The notes below the pieces were generated by a model. The model worked only from the letters and a program-made list of their open reading frames with translations, was not told the origin of the DNA and made no database searches. The position numbers were made by a program, and so were the translations under genes. 64,000 nucleotides of DNA from Hippopus hippopus (Eukaryota; Mollusca; Bivalvia; Cardiida; Cardiidae), in the NCBI GenBank assembly GCA_946811185.2, contig OX328107.1, positions 26,867,587-26,931,586 of the forward strand, written 5' to 3'. Below, in pieces: positions 21,211 to 32,893 of the stretch. The first letter of the stretch is position 1. The number at the start of each line of letters is the position of its first letter.

Positions 21211-22510
21211 TTGCTCTGTATATCGCATCGTTGCTACAGCAGTTATTTTCAATGTACATGTATATGCATGTATCTTGGAAGCCACTCCACTGGCATTTGA
21301 GGGTTTTACTTTATTATGAAAATTTTGCGTTGTTCTGTATAATGTATCATTGCTTCGGCAGTTACTTTTAATGCATGTTTATTGCAGGCCACGTCCCCGG
21401 ATACTTTGAAGCTTACCTGTATTCCTAAACTTATATGTTGTTTTGTACATTGTAGCGTTGCTTCAGCAGTTATTTTATGATTACAAATCGTATCTTGGAG
21501 GCCACTTCCCCTGAAATTTCAGATCTTTGCTGTATTCCACATTTCTTGTGTGTGTGTTTTTTTTAAATATTGTATCGTTGCTTCAGCAGTCATTTTCAAC
21601 GTAAATATCTTGGCCACTTCCACTGACATTTTTTGGGCTCTACTGTATTCTTAAAATATTGCGTTCTTCTGTATATTGTATCGTTGCTTCAGCAATTATT
21701 TCTCTGTATATTTCTTGAAGGCCACTTCCCATGAAAATTTAGGGCACGGCTACATCCCCCCCCCCTTTTTTTTTTTAACTTCTTTTGTATAATTTGCTTC
21801 AGCATTTACTTTCAATGTAAATTTCTTGAAAGCTACTTCCCGTGAAATATAAGGCTTTGCTTTAGTGCTTAATTTTCGTGTTATTCTGTATCTCGTATCG
21901 TTGCTTCAGCAATTATTCTTTTGTATAATAGTATTTCTTGATGGCCACGTTTCCTGGCATTTTAGGGCTTTGGTACATTCCGAAATTTGTGTGTTTTTAT
22001 AAATATACAATGTCTTGTTGCTTCAGTAACTATTTTCAATGTAAATGTCCATGGCCACTTACCCTTACATTTTAGAACTTGCGCATTGTTTTGTGTTGTT
22101 CTGTACATTGCACCGGTGAATCAGCAATTATCTCTATAGTTCTTGGAGGCCACTGCCTCTGACATTTTAGGGCTTTACTGCCTTCAGAAATTTTTTGCGA
22201 TGCTCTGTATTTTGTATAGTTGCTTCAGCAATTATTCAATGTTAATTTCTTGCGGACCACTTCCCCTGACATTTTAAAACTTTGCTGTATTCCCTATTTC
22301 TTGTGTTGTTCTTTATATTGTATTGCTACTTCAGCAATTCTGATTTTTTTTTTTGCGGTGTTCTGTATTTTGTATTGTTGCTTCAACAATTGTTTTCAAT
22401 GTAAATTTCGTGGAAGTAACTTCCCCAGACATTTTAGAACTTAGCTGTACTAGGACTTTGCTTCATTCTAAAATGTTCGTGCAGTTCTGTACATTTTATC
22501 CTTGCTTTAT
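21211..22510 (+). repeat. Diverged ~110-bp satellite, about 12 units
   Basis: Units share a TTCTGTATATTGTATCGTTG / CTTCAGCAATTATTTTCAAT block and a TCTTGGAGGCCACTTCC / GACATTTTAGGGCTTTGCTG block. TTGCTTCAGCA-type anchors lie near 21231, 21350, 21459, 21579, 21684, 21794, 21901, 22018, 22115, 22220, 22323, 22379 and 22500. Spacing is 97-121 bp except one half-unit of 56. No coding sense. Confidence 0.85.
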
Positions 22511-22521
22511 CTTTGTTCATT

Positions 22522-22523
<2 letters not shown>

Positions 22524-22558
<35 letters not shown>

Positions 22559-22750
22559 TCCACCTAAATCTAATTTTGTAAAATGAGATTGCCGAGGACT
22601 GTTAAAACAGTTGAAAGAATTTTTTTTTTTTTTTTCATAGAAAATAGTATTTAATGACATGAACAATTGTGAAACTATGTAATTTTAATACTTACAAATA
22701 AATAAATAAATAAATACATACATAAATAAATAAATACATACATACATACA

Positions 22751-22785
<35 letters not shown>

Positions 22786-22799
22786 ATACATACATAAAT
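22524..22799. repeat. Simple repeats: (GTCT)n, poly-T and (AAAT/ACAT)n
   Basis: (CTGT)n at 22524-22558, a T run at 22621-22635, and AAAT/ACAT tetranucleotides at 22696-22799. They directly follow the ~110-bp satellite. Confidence 0.9.
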
Positions 22800-22973
22800 A
22801 GTTTTGATAGAATTAAAGTTAAAGGCCAACATATAAAGAATAAAGGTATTCTGTATGCAAACACATATAAATAAAACTGGTCTGCAGTTAAATATCACAG
22901 TAAGTATTTCCTAGAAACGTTGAGCACGACTGTCGAGCACATTGTTGATTGTTATAATAGTTATCGCCTTTAA

Positions 22974-23190
22974 CCCTCTACCACACAATCATCAGTTTTA
23001 ACGATCTCAAGAAAAAAAAACTTTTGTAAACATTGTGGAAAAAGGAGAAAATGCTGGTAACCAACATTTCCTCCTTTTTCAACAATGTTTTCTGCCCTTT
23101 CAAGAAAAATGTCCTAATTTGTGCAGTATTTAGTTTGTTGTCTACAAATGCTTTCAAGTTGGACCAGTATAAATTTTGTACGAGGGTCAG
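22974..23190 (+). mobile_element. Family A MITE
   Basis: TTAA (22970-22973), CCCTCTACCACACAATC, core AAAAGGAGAAAATGCTGG with one altered arm (CCAACATTTCCTCC), right arm to about GTACGAGGGTCAG, where the end has decayed. Confidence 0.75.
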
Positions 23191-23916
23191 TGCACCTTAT
23201 GTATGTACCTTATTTTTGTATACTGTCGCCACGTACAATTTCCAAACTTGCAACTGCTTTTCCGTATACAAAGTCTTAAAAGACTACCGAGTGTTACAAA
23301 TGAGTTTGCCACAGAATTTTAAACCAGGGCCCGGTTTCAGGTAAAAACTTAAGTCTCTTATTTTGCTCAAATCAGCTAACGGGCTCAGTTTCTAATTTAA
23401 GTTTATTTCATTATTTCAGACGAATTTCATCAACATTAACAGACTTAAATAACGTTCTTAAATCCCGAAATGACATAACGTTTTAGACTGAACTCGGCAA
23501 AAAAGGGGACTCAGTTAAGTCAAGAGACCTTAGTCCGTTATTTCGGTGACATGAGTCTAAAATGTTATGCCAACGCAGGATAGGCGAAAATTACCTAAGC
23601 CTTTTAATGCTCTTGGAACGGGTCTCAAATAACGATCTCAACTTTGGTTGGGAAATGAGTCCGTTAGCGAATTCGAGCATGATAAGAGACGAGTTTTCTA
23701 GAGAAAAAGGACCCAGCTCTTTCGTTTTTACGATTACAGCGCTTATTAAAATACAAAAACGAAAACGAAAGACTTTTTCACGTGCATTGAAGGAAATGAA
23801 AAATATCTGAAAAGTTAGAGGGCCAAATCGCCTCATGACTTAAAAAAAAATATGTATCGGGGGCTAGGTTCTGTTGTCCCACTCCCACACATTTGCTAAT
23901 AAGATTTAATGTACTT
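23191..23916. other. No gene recognised
   Basis: A weak inverted arrangement (AAAACTTAAGTCTCTTA near 23345 against AAGTCAAGAGACCTTAGTCC near 23517) suggests an old foldback element. Opposing ORFs of about 81 codons at 23562-23836 show no domain. Confidence 0.3.
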
Positions 23917-23924
23917 TATGAATG

Positions 23925-23985
23925 GTGCAAATCTGGATCAGATTCCACATAAGGTGCAGTCTGATCTTAGATTTTACCATGTCTG
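23925..23985. mobile_element. Family D core fragment
   Basis: ATCTGGATCAGATTCCAC...GGTGCAGTCTGATCTTAG keeps the hairpin plan. Confidence 0.5.
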
Positions 23986-24149
23986 TTCAATAGTGAATAT
24001 TATAATTATCATATGAATATCAAATCACACCCTATATATTCGTGGTGTTTGTGTCTGTTCTGAGTTTTATCCATTCGGTAGCCATGGGATAACAATGTTT
24101 TTTGCAAATTTCATCAGTTCATTGATCCATATATTTATACGAAAAAGGC

Positions 24150-24178
24150 GACACACACACACACACAAAAAAAAAAAA
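24150..24178. repeat. (AC)n/(A)n run
   Basis: Nine AC dinucleotides followed by an A run. Confidence 0.85.
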
Positions 24179-24467
24179 CCACGTATAAGCAAACACGATT
24201 CTAAGTATTAAAAAATGAAAATGCAAAAGACTTACTATTCAAGATACATGTACTGTATAGATGTTTATATGAATGTTTTTTCTTTAAAAAGTTTGCAGAC
24301 AAAAAATGTCTATTAATAAGCACGTCTTACTTTCCTCAGCAAGCGTTAATGATTTTTGTTTGCTTATAACAGATAGCAAATTCATCTAAGTAAAATTACT
24401 TCATACCAGTTGCTGTGACTTGAAGCTCGTCTACGTGGGGAGTGGGGGTCGACCTTTTGGATTATCT

Positions 24468-24684
24468 CTCTTTACCAGATCACAATTTTTAGACATGTTC
24501 AAATTAGAAGGACTTGCACACGACAAATTTAATGTGGCTTAATTGGTGGAATTTGTCTTTTGTATGGTAAAAATACTGTGGAAAAAGGAGCATATACTAA
24601 AAACTAGCAATTTCGCCTTTGCCCACAGTGTTTTCTAAGTAGTATTCCCCGGGGCCGTTAAAACACGAGATTGTTTGGTAAAGG
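24468..24684 (-). mobile_element. Family A MITE, abutted by family C
   Basis: CTCTTTACCAGATCAC left, ACACGACAAATTTAATGTGG, an eroded core, right ACACGAGATTGTTTGGTAAA then GG. The terminal G/TTAA is replaced by TAAC and the C element begins four bases later. Confidence 0.7.
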
Positions 24685-24688
24685 TAAC

Positions 24689-24932
24689 TGGCTTGCAACA
24701 CGCGAAAAGGGACATTCGGACATTTGCGTAAAGTGTCGTCTCGGATCAGGCTAATCCGAGACGACACTTTCCGATCGTGTGTGATTTTCTGTTTCACCCA
24801 AGTCTACTGTAGGACGAAATCGAATGTTGACGTAAAGTGCCGTCTCGGATTAGCCTGCGCGCACTGCGCAGGCTGATCCGAGACGACACTTTACACAAAT
24901 GCCCGGAAGCCCCTTTTCGCATGTTGCACATC
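24689..24932 (+). mobile_element. Family C MITE, first hairpin shortened
   Basis: TGGCTTGCAACACGCGAAAA left, CGCATGTTGCAC right. The first hairpin has lost its GC-rich loop (CTCGGATCAGGCTAATCCGA), the second is intact. Confidence 0.82.
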
Positions 24933-25942
24933 AACTGATATCTTGGTTTGATTTCCAGAAAGCAATCTACTTAACTGAATAAATAGAATAAATAACCAAA
25001 TTTATGTACAAAAAGTCATTGGAAAAGTGTTTTTTTTTTTCCTGTCGTTCCTTGATTTCAAACTGCGTATATCAGTATACCTTTAATATTTAGGACGAAA
25101 CAAATTATATTTATATTCATTCCTATTTCTCATGCTTGTTACGTCATTGTTGCATGTGTGTTAATTTGTATATTGTATTGCTATTTCTCTTGTTTGTTTC
25201 GTCGTCGTTACTTGTTCGTTAATTTGTACATGTATTTTGTATTGTAAAGATGAACTGCTATGTCGATCAATATACTTTTATTTGCCATACATGTACACAT
25301 AGGTACAAAAGCAAAACAACAAGTAAATCAGAAACGCATGGTGAAAGTATGTACTGTGTCAAGAAGCTCTGTACATATAAAAGTTCTCCTCTGTTCTGTT
25401 CTGAACTTAATTGACTTAAATTTCACAGTTTTTTATCATACATAGTGAAATAAAAGTACAGAAACATGCAGTTCAACAGCCTTCTGACATTATTTATAAA
25501 GATACAGGCAATTAATTCTACTAATGAAGGCAAATAGATCTACGTTTATGGGGAAAAGAAATGACAAACAGACAGAGAAGCACATCATCAAATAAAATGA
25601 AATTCTTTATTCGCGATTGTCATCTCACATAACGTTAGTTTGCTATTGCCAAACCATTGCCATTTTATATTCCTATTAATGTCTTTTTTTTTAATTGTTT
25701 GAATGCCTTATTTTGGATGTGTAATATTTTGCAATCATCTTACAAATTATAAATCGTTAATTTCTTACGTACTGTTATTATTACCTATATTTTTTTCATG
25801 CGATTTTACGTGTTATATGCTGTTACTGTATTACATGTTACACTGTGCCAGTGACATACCCTTACATCATGTAATTATACTTTTATACAAATAAATATAT
25901 TTGGTGAAATTTTCTTCCCATCAACAAATTTGTTGGTCTTGA
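24933..25942. other. AT-rich, no gene or MITE recognised
   Basis: Includes a loosely duplicated TTTGTATATTGTATTGC / TTTGTACATGTATTTTG pair (25165-25250). ORFs are short. Confidence 0.35.
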
Positions 25943-26170
25943 CCCTTTACCATATGATCTGGAGTTTTAGCGACCCCCGAGATGGGAGACTTATGAAAAC
26001 AGTTTGTGGGAAAATGAGAAAATGCTGGTTACCAGCATTTTCCTCCTTTCTCCACAGTGTTTTCTGCCCTTTCGAAGCTAAACCTTATCTTCTTTTAAGC
26101 CATATTTAATTTGTTGTCTGCAAATGATTTTAATTTGGACAAATCTAAGATTTTTCGTTTGGTACAAAAG
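25943..26170 (+). mobile_element. Family A MITE, full length
   Basis: TTGA then CCCTTTACCATATGATC, core GCTGGTTACCAGC, right TTTGGTACAAAAG before TTAA (26171-26174). Confidence 0.8.
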
Positions 26171-27027
26171 TTAAGGAATTTGTATATGGCCGGAGGTCGA
26201 ACGTGCGACACTGACATTTTATACTGTATCACCCCAATACCCTAACATTACATTTCAGTTACTTTTCAACGAGCTTTTAGCCGTTATATACTTATTAAAA
26301 CAAATATGTTGAAATAATGCTTGCACAATACTGACAATTTACTTGACTTATTGTTTAATACGTAAATGTAGACAAAAATATAGTGGCTGAAGACAAAAAT
26401 TCGCATAAATTTTATGAACGCAAGACCAAATTTTGAGGAAGTCCAAAATTCTGCCGAATGTACCATTTGACTCCCATCTGACGGCCTGACAGACTAACGG
26501 TTTTGTAAATCACATGTACATGTATTATCATTTTCAAAACCAATGAACACCGAAATCACCATTCCTTTCGAAAAGCAGATTTGTTTTGACTGATCTTTTT
26601 TCGACGTCTTTAAAATACCGCCGAGAGAAAAAAAAAATAATAATATAACAATTACAAAAAAAAAAAAAGATTTGAAAATGTCGAACAAAAATGCTTTTTC
26701 GTCATACTTTCATGAAACGGGTGATCAAAAAAGGTGGTACTTCGCTTCAGATAGTCATTCAAATATCTAAATACTCGTAATAATTTTTAGAAAAAGAAAA
26801 AGGAAAACAATCATATTATTCGCTTCAAGAAAGAGAGAACAGAAACGACACTAGCAGCGTACAGATATTCGACAAAGCCATACAGAAATAAATCGTTTTA
26901 GCCGGAATCCTATGACAGCTATTTTCATGGTATCAGTTTGATTGAGAAAAAAATAGGTGGCAGAAAATTTAGCATGGCCAACGCTACAATTTAGTGAGGA
27001 ATACAAATAAAATATACTGGAGTTTGA
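26171..27027. other. No gene or MITE recognised
   Basis: AT-rich with A runs. ORFs at 26284-26466 and 26494-26688 (minus) are Phe/Ile/Val-rich low-complexity frames. Confidence 0.35.
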
Positions 27028-27249
27028 CCCTTTAGCAAACAATCCTGAATTTTAAGGACCCTCAGGAAGAAGCCCTTAGAAAACATTGTGGAAAAAGGAG
27101 AAAATGCTGGTAACCAGCATTTTCTCCTTTTTCCCGCAATGTTTTCTACCCTTTCAAAGACAAATTCCATCAGTAGAGCAACATTTAAATTGTAGCCTGT
27201 AAATGCTTCCCATTTGGACAAATTTACATTTCTGTCGTGTGGTAAGGGA
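27028..27249 (+). mobile_element. Family A MITE, full length
   Basis: TTGA (27024-27027), CCCTTTAGCAAACAATCC, near-perfect core palindrome, right GTCGTGTGGTAAGGGA before TTAA (27250-27253). Confidence 0.85.
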
Positions 27250-27284
27250 TTAAAAAACAATAATAGTTTTATTCTCCACCAAAA

Positions 27285-27360
27285 ACCTATGTGTAAGTTC
27301 AGACGGCATAAAACATGCAGTCTGATCTTTGACCCACATTGTCTGCAACTTGGTAAATAT
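27285..27360. mobile_element. Family D fragment
   Basis: CAGACGGCATAAAACATGCA then GTCTGATCTTTGACCCACATTGTC keep the right core arm. Confidence 0.45.
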
Positions 27361-27497
27361 ATTCCCGCTCAAATTTGCATTGCAATGGGGCGGCTATTTT
27401 TCTAATCGGAAGAAAAAAAAAACAACAACAGCAAGTAATTCATTGTTCTAAGGGTTAGCAATATCGGTAAATTAATCATCGGGGAAAAAAATTAATC

Positions 27498-27668
27498 AAA
27501 ACAATGTAAGAAAGAGAGAAAATAACTGTTTACCAGCAATTTCTGCCTTTCTCACAAAGTATTCTAGCAATCTAAGACAAAATTTCATCATTTGAGCCTC
27601 ATTTATATTGTCGTTTGTAAATTCCTCCAACTTTGACAAGTGTAGAACTTGATCGTCTGGCAGAGTTT
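27498..27668 (+). mobile_element. Family A MITE, 5' truncated
   Basis: AAACAATGTAAGAAAGAGAG, GTTTACCAGCAATTTC, then GACAAGTGTAGAACTTG and GTCTGGCAGAG before TTTAA. Confidence 0.65.
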
Positions 27669-27806
27669 AATCACAATACATAGTACCATGTATTTATGTC
27701 CTTCATTTCAATCTATTTTAGCTCTTGGCTCTTGGAATGCCAATAAATGAAATCCTAATGACGCTCGAAATAAGTTAAACGACACTTCGTTACGGGAACT
27801 GTTCCG

Positions 27807-27985
27807 GGCCCGTATTCACCAACCATTCTTAAGAACGTTCTTGGTCTCAGTCTCCAGAATTTTCTAAATTTGAAAATAACACAACTTCTGATTGGCTAAA
27901 CCAAGTTGTGTTACTTTCAAATTTAGAAAATCTTGAAGAATAAGACTAAGGATATTCTTAAGAATGGTTGGTGAATACGGGTCCT
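27807..27985. mobile_element. Family E foldback element, complete
   Basis: Long arms GGGCCCGTATTCACC + AACCATTCTTAAGAA and the matching complement (TTCTTAAGAATGGTTGGTGA onward to GGTCC) enclose a second arm pair (ACAACTTCTGATTGGCTAAA / CAAGTTGTGTTACTTTC). The whole 179 bp folds on itself. Confidence 0.8.
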
Positions 27986-28055
27986 GGAGTCACATAAACA
28001 AAATGTATAAATAAAACACCACACATCAATTCTAGTAATCTTCTCAAGCAATTAT

Positions 28056-28266
28056 CTCTTTCCTAAAAATAACGACGCTGAGAAAGAAGGCTTTTGAAAA
28101 CATTGTGAGAAAAGGAGAAAAATCTAGTAACCAGCATTTTCTTATTTTCTAACGTTGTCTTTCTACCTTCTCTAGGGCACATTCCATCATTTGAACCACA
28201 ATTAATTTGTTGTCTGCCAATGATTTGAAACTGAAAAAGTCTAAAAATTTTGTTGTGCGGTAAAGA
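28056..28266 (+). mobile_element. Family A MITE
   Basis: CTCTTTCCTAAAAATAACGA left (partly deleted), core AGTAACCAGCATTTTC, right TTGTTGTGCGGTAAAGA; ends decayed. Confidence 0.7.
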
Positions 28267-28739
28267 TTTTTTGAGAAATCAAACAACAACACTTCAAATA
28301 ATATCATAGAATAAGACTATTTCACTTCAAAAAAGGATTTACGCCTTTTCAGCAACAGAACTATCCTAAATCATCCCGGTAAAGTCCGCCATCTTGTAAT
28401 TTGCTCTAAGATCAATTTGCCTGAGTGCAAAATTTAGACAAAAAATTAAAATTATTGATATAGATCTAAATATTATTAGAAAAATAAAGGTTATGATAGT
28501 CATCCGATCTCACTCCGAGTGGTTTGAAGGTCGGAGAAACAAAAAGAGGTTTTAATCTTAATATCATCAGTATTTCCAAAGTTATGTAAGGCAAAAAAAA
28601 GACACAACAAATACAAAAAAAAAAAATAGGTTCTTGAAACCAAAATACAATTTAATACATTGTTTTTCACCTATGACGTCATTTTTATACGAGATCGTTT
28701 TCAAAGATTGTATTCACACAATTCTAAACTGAATGGCGC

Positions 28740-29299
28740 TTCCTGAGGCGGAGGATATCGTTTTACACCATTGAAAATTCCTCATTGGCCACTCGAGACC
28801 TACGACACACCTATAGGCGGAGCGTTAACGCCACGGCGAACGCGAGTGTTTATGGTTGAAGGAGCGTTTCTGAATTTAGGCGTGATCTTCAATTACTCGC
28901 AGTAATAAAACAAAGTAGTGGAAGGAGAAATCGGCCACGAAATCGTGTTCATTCGCAATAGCAGACCACCTTGTTTCTATTTCGCTTGATGTTCGAGCGA
29001 TTAGGAAAGGAACGATAAAGTTATTTCATGTGTAACAGACTCTATGCACTTTGATTATTACTTACTGTCGGAACCAAGGCGTTTGGTAAATAAATTCGAT
29101 TTATATTTAATGTTCAAGCTCGACTATCAGCTGGAGAGAATAAGAAATATAATGGACTCATTGAGTGAAATGTTGCGATCATAACGCGATAAACGATTTA
29201 AGTGTTTTAGGACTTAACTGTATTTTTGTTGTTCACGGTTGCTTAATAAAGTGTGGCTTCATTGGATTACTTTAAACAAAATCACCTCCGAGTGTAGAG
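28740..29299 (+). promoter_or_regulatory. CpG-richer block, candidate promoter / untranslated first exon
   Basis: The stretch is unusually rich in CpG for this window (several within 28800-28890), has an ATTGG (inverted CCAAT) near 28784, a palindromic GCGTTAACGC at 28822-28831, and ends at GAG before a consensus donor GTAGGT (29300). No recognisable repeat family is inside. It could be the promoter and first non-coding exon spliced to the acceptor at 41626. No coding frame is evident. Confidence 0.3.
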
Positions 29300-29479
29300 G
29301 TAGGTACCTTATTTCTCATTTTAAAACAGCTTTAGCATTTGTAAAACAACAGAAAGTACAATGTGAATTTACATACAGAATTAAGTATATTGAGTGAAAA
29401 TGACACTCAACATGGCCTAACAAGTTCACCTTTCCTGAATTTGATTACCAGTATAAGCATTGTCCAAATTCTGAATTCC

Positions 29480-29590
29480 TAGACTAGCCACCTGACTGGC
29501 TGAGGCAGAATATATCGGAACCAATCAGGCAACTCGTCTTCGACATTTGGAATTAAAACTGACTTTAGAATAGCTAGTGAATACGGTCCG
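29480..29590. mobile_element. Family E-like fragment
   Basis: CTAGACTAGCCACCTGACTG, AACCAATCAGG, and the end AGCTAGTGAATACGGTCC match one side of family E. Confidence 0.45.
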
Positions 29591-30216
29591 AAAAACATTA
29601 ATTTCCGCTGTTTTTTTTTTAAACTAAAAAGAAATTTACTGTGCACAACAAAATTTATCTCCCCTGTGCTGGTTATATAACTTGACACCCGATACGGCTA
29701 TTTACATGTCTGGATAAAATGCCTAAACACCCCAATACACAAAACAAACACCCGGCCTTTAAAAGCCCCACGAAAATGCCCCTCATTCGTCCGTTACATA
29801 AAGAGAGCAGCCAGCTATTCATTAAACTGTACATTCCTAGCGTCTATAGATGAAATATGATATGCCCCTAAACTGTAAGGCAGGTTTTGACGAGGGTAAC
29901 TAAGTCCTCATTTGTTTTTTGCATATAACACTAGGGTTTCAGCTTAAACGTGGACCTGGAAAAGGCATACGTAAAACATGTGCACAATACTGTCAGAAGT
30001 GAAACATATATAACCGTATAATTTTGGTTATTAACAAAAACTATACAAGCACATTTATTTCTTGTTGTTATTCTTTTATGTAGAAGTATATATTTTTTCT
30101 ATTTAATTTTTATTATTTTCGGTCTGACCTCTCCAGTATTTCGAGATGATACAGAATACTTTGAGGTGCGAGCTGCCGACTTCAGTTTTCAATCCAGTAT
30201 AATAACATAATCTTAA
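29591..30216. other. No gene or repeat family recognised
   Basis: AT-rich sequence with no supported feature. Confidence 0.35.
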
Positions 30217-30440
30217 CCCTTTACCAAACAATCCTGCGTTTTACTTGAGTTTGATAGAGAAGGCTTTTGGAAAAAATGTGGGAAGAGGAGAAAAAATGCC
30301 GGTAACCAACACTTTCTCCTGTTCCTACAATGTTTTCAACCACTTTCACAGGAAAATCCCATTTTTTGAGTCAGATTTAATTTCTTGTCTTCAAATGCTT
30401 TCGATTTGGACAAGTTTAAAATTTTGATACTTGATAAATG
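30217..30440 (+). mobile_element. Family A MITE
   Basis: TTAA (30213-30216), CCCTTTACCAAACAATCC, core GCCGGTAACCAAC with a diverged right arm, right TACTTGATAAATGG. Confidence 0.8.
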
Positions 30441-30499
30441 GATAATTGGTTACTGTTATTGGCGACAATATTTTTATGTAGCTTCAGCTGAAGGCTTGG

Positions 30500-30552
30500 A
30501 TGAGGACCTGACTGCACAGAAAGTACAGTCTCGGGTCTACACCTGCCGCGAT
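30500..30552. mobile_element. Family D core fragment
   Basis: GAGGACCTGACTGCACAGAA and GTACAGTCTCGGGTCTACAC pair as a decayed hairpin. Confidence 0.45.
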
Positions 30553-30653
30553 TTTATGCTAGACTATAACCATTTAAACAACAGTATTAGACCTTGAAAG
30601 AGGACGAATGTACTTTTTGGTATATGAAAGAGTAAACTCTGATCGTTTGTTTT

Positions 30654-31014
30654 TAATAATAATAATAATAACAAATAAATAAATAAGTAAATAATAAATT
30701 CTTTAAAAACGATTTACTACGATACTTACCGAAATGAACATTATTCACCGAAACTCAAATCATAAAATGACAGATTTATTTTTTAAACATGTATGTATTA
30801 ATTGTCTTCAAAATTCATCAAGTACATATGAAAAAGTTTTTGAAATAGGAAATTAAAGCAACATACTGGAAAAATAGATGAAAGAGGAATCTACAAGAAA
30901 GCTTTGTTACTAATCTAATAATATAATGATGGAATTAATAATAAAGATGATAATCATAAAGATAGCAATAATAATAATATTCATTCATTCATTCATTCAT
31001 TCATTCATTCATTC
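30654..31014. repeat. Simple repeats (AAT)n/(AAAT)n and (ATTC)n
   Basis: AAT/AAAT at 30654-30699; ATTC x9 at 30979-31014, with ATAAT repeats just before. Confidence 0.85.
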
Positions 31015-31367
31015 ACTTTAATTCCTCCTAATGGAGATTAATTGAATGAATTACAATAGATAATATAAGAACATATTACAAATCATTCAAAAATTAATTT
31101 AAAGTAATAAATTCATCCTTGTAGGATGGAGACACTGTACATTATCTCTATTCCTGAATGAAGTCTTTTTGTGAAGAAGAAAAAAAAAGAGAAGAAGATC
31201 GTTACTGTATATATGGACCGTGGAAGCACTGTATTGATTCCTCTAAGAGTTTTGACTTTCTTGATTATTTCAAGGAGATATTTACAAAAGTGATTTTCTC
31301 CGAAAGTAACTACCTTACAGTCAGTTAAATGTATCATACAAAGTCAAGACTACTTGAACAGTCTTAA

Positions 31368-31591
31368 ACTCTTTATCAGAAGACAAGGTTTCGGAATCAT
31401 CCAAAATTGAAAGCATTTGCAGACGACAAATTAAATATTGCTTAAATGATTTCTTTATTCTTTTAGAGGATAGAAAACATTGTTGGAAAAGGAGAAAATG
31501 CTGGTTACCAGCATTTTCTCCTTTTCCCACTATGTTTTCCAAAATGTTCCTCCGTCAGGGTCGTTAAAACTTGGTTTTGTGTGGTAAAGGA
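31368..31591 (-). mobile_element. Family A MITE, full length
   Basis: TTAA (31364-31367), CTCTTTATCAGAAGACAAGG left, perfect core GCTGGTTACCAGC, right TTTTGTGTGGTAAAGG near TCAA. Confidence 0.8.
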
Positions 31592-31978
31592 TCAAACTCT
31601 TCTCTCTCACAGAAACAGAGATACGAAATCTGACAAATTGGCAGCTGTCAACCACGGAGCAAAATACATTCAGATAAATCATGAAAAATGCCCAGAATCC
31701 AAATTCACCATTTCACAAAAGTTTTCTTTCAAACGTCTCTGTATACAAACTCTACCAAACTTTTAAGCTGCTTTTCTTTACACGTTTTTGATTTTCAGTA
31801 TGACTAAAACACTGCCTATTAGGGTAGGGGTTTGAAGGCCCTTGGCTGCGATTCAAGTATATATAAGTAACACTAAATTGAGCTTTTCTTAGGCTAGCTG
31901 AGTTAATACTTTTTAATCCATTTTGTACTGCTCTATTTTGAAGCACTTTAAGTCTTAAGTTTCTTGTTTAAGTGTTGA

Positions 31979-32184
31979 ATTCTTTTACAGACGACAATAT
32001 TTTGGCCTTCTCCAAATTGAAACCATTTGCAGGCGACAAATTAAATGTGGCTTAAATGATGTCATTTGTCTGTGATAGGGTAATAAAAACATTATAGGAA
32101 AAGGAGCATTTTCTCCTTTTTCTACAATATTTTCAAAAGAATTCTTCCGCAGGGTTGGTATACCCGAGATCATTTGGTAAAGAG
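31979..32184 (-). mobile_element. Family A MITE, core deleted
   Basis: TTCTTTTACAGACGACAATA left, CAGGCGACAAATTAAATGTG; the core is reduced to AAAAGGAGCATTTTCTCC (the CTGGT centre is gone symmetrically), right CATTTGGTAAAGAG. Confidence 0.7.
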
Positions 32185-32223
32185 TTGTTTTGATAGGGCA
32201 AAATACCGACAAATAATATATTA

Positions 32224-32300
32224 GTGACAAAATACTGTATTTTCTCCTTTTGTCACAATGTTTTCAAATGCATTCTTTCTCTTTTAAAGCATGTCACTGT
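32224..32300 (-). mobile_element. Family A core-to-right fragment
   Basis: TGTATTTTCTCCTTTTGTCA then CAATGTTTTCAAATGC; the rest is lost. It follows the previous copy in the same orientation. Confidence 0.5.
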
Positions 32301-32698
32301 TTGATATTGGATAAAACTCTTTAGACTGAGTCTCATTAATGATGTAGACTAGTCATTCATGAGCAGAGACAATATCATAAATAGCGTACTATATTTTTTT
32401 TTTTTTTCCGACTATTAGAAAAAAAAAAAAGAACGAATTTATAGCACCAGCAATATCTCAATCTGTAATTCAGAAGGAAAAACCAACGGTTATGTTTCAA
32501 ATCACTTTGAGAATTCCTGTTATACTATTTTGCATAAAAGGGTCCCTAACTAGTAAATACATGTATACAGCAAAGAAAACACAAAGTTTCACAACGATTA
32601 TCTCACGGAAACTTCTTCCAAACATTAAAAAAAAAAACCACTGAATAAAAGATGAAATGCTCCATGGGAAGAAATGTTTACAATGGTATGAAAAACAT

Positions 32699-32749
32699 TG
32701 TGGAAAAAGAAGAAATTGCTTGTAACAAGCAATTTCTTCTTTTCCCACA
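32699..32749. mobile_element. Family A core variant palindrome
   Basis: 25-bp arms (TGTGGAAAAAGAAGAAATTG... and complement) with one mismatch and a 1-nt centre. It shares the AAATTGCT core with 19657-19711. Family A ends are not visible. Confidence 0.65.
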
Positions 32750-32893
32750 GTGTTTCAATGCGTTGTGCGTTACAGGGGCTTGAAATAACTGTATTTTGTG
32801 AAGCAGTGGACTCAATACAGTCAAGCATTAGATTACATAACGTTGTTATGCAAGAGACTTTAAGAAAATAGAACGGGATTAGATCGGCTTTAA

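Noticed and set aside
21211..22510. CRISPR-like array of spaced repeats
   Set aside because: Units are diverged along their whole length, there are no unique spacers between identical short repeats, and the setting is eukaryotic.
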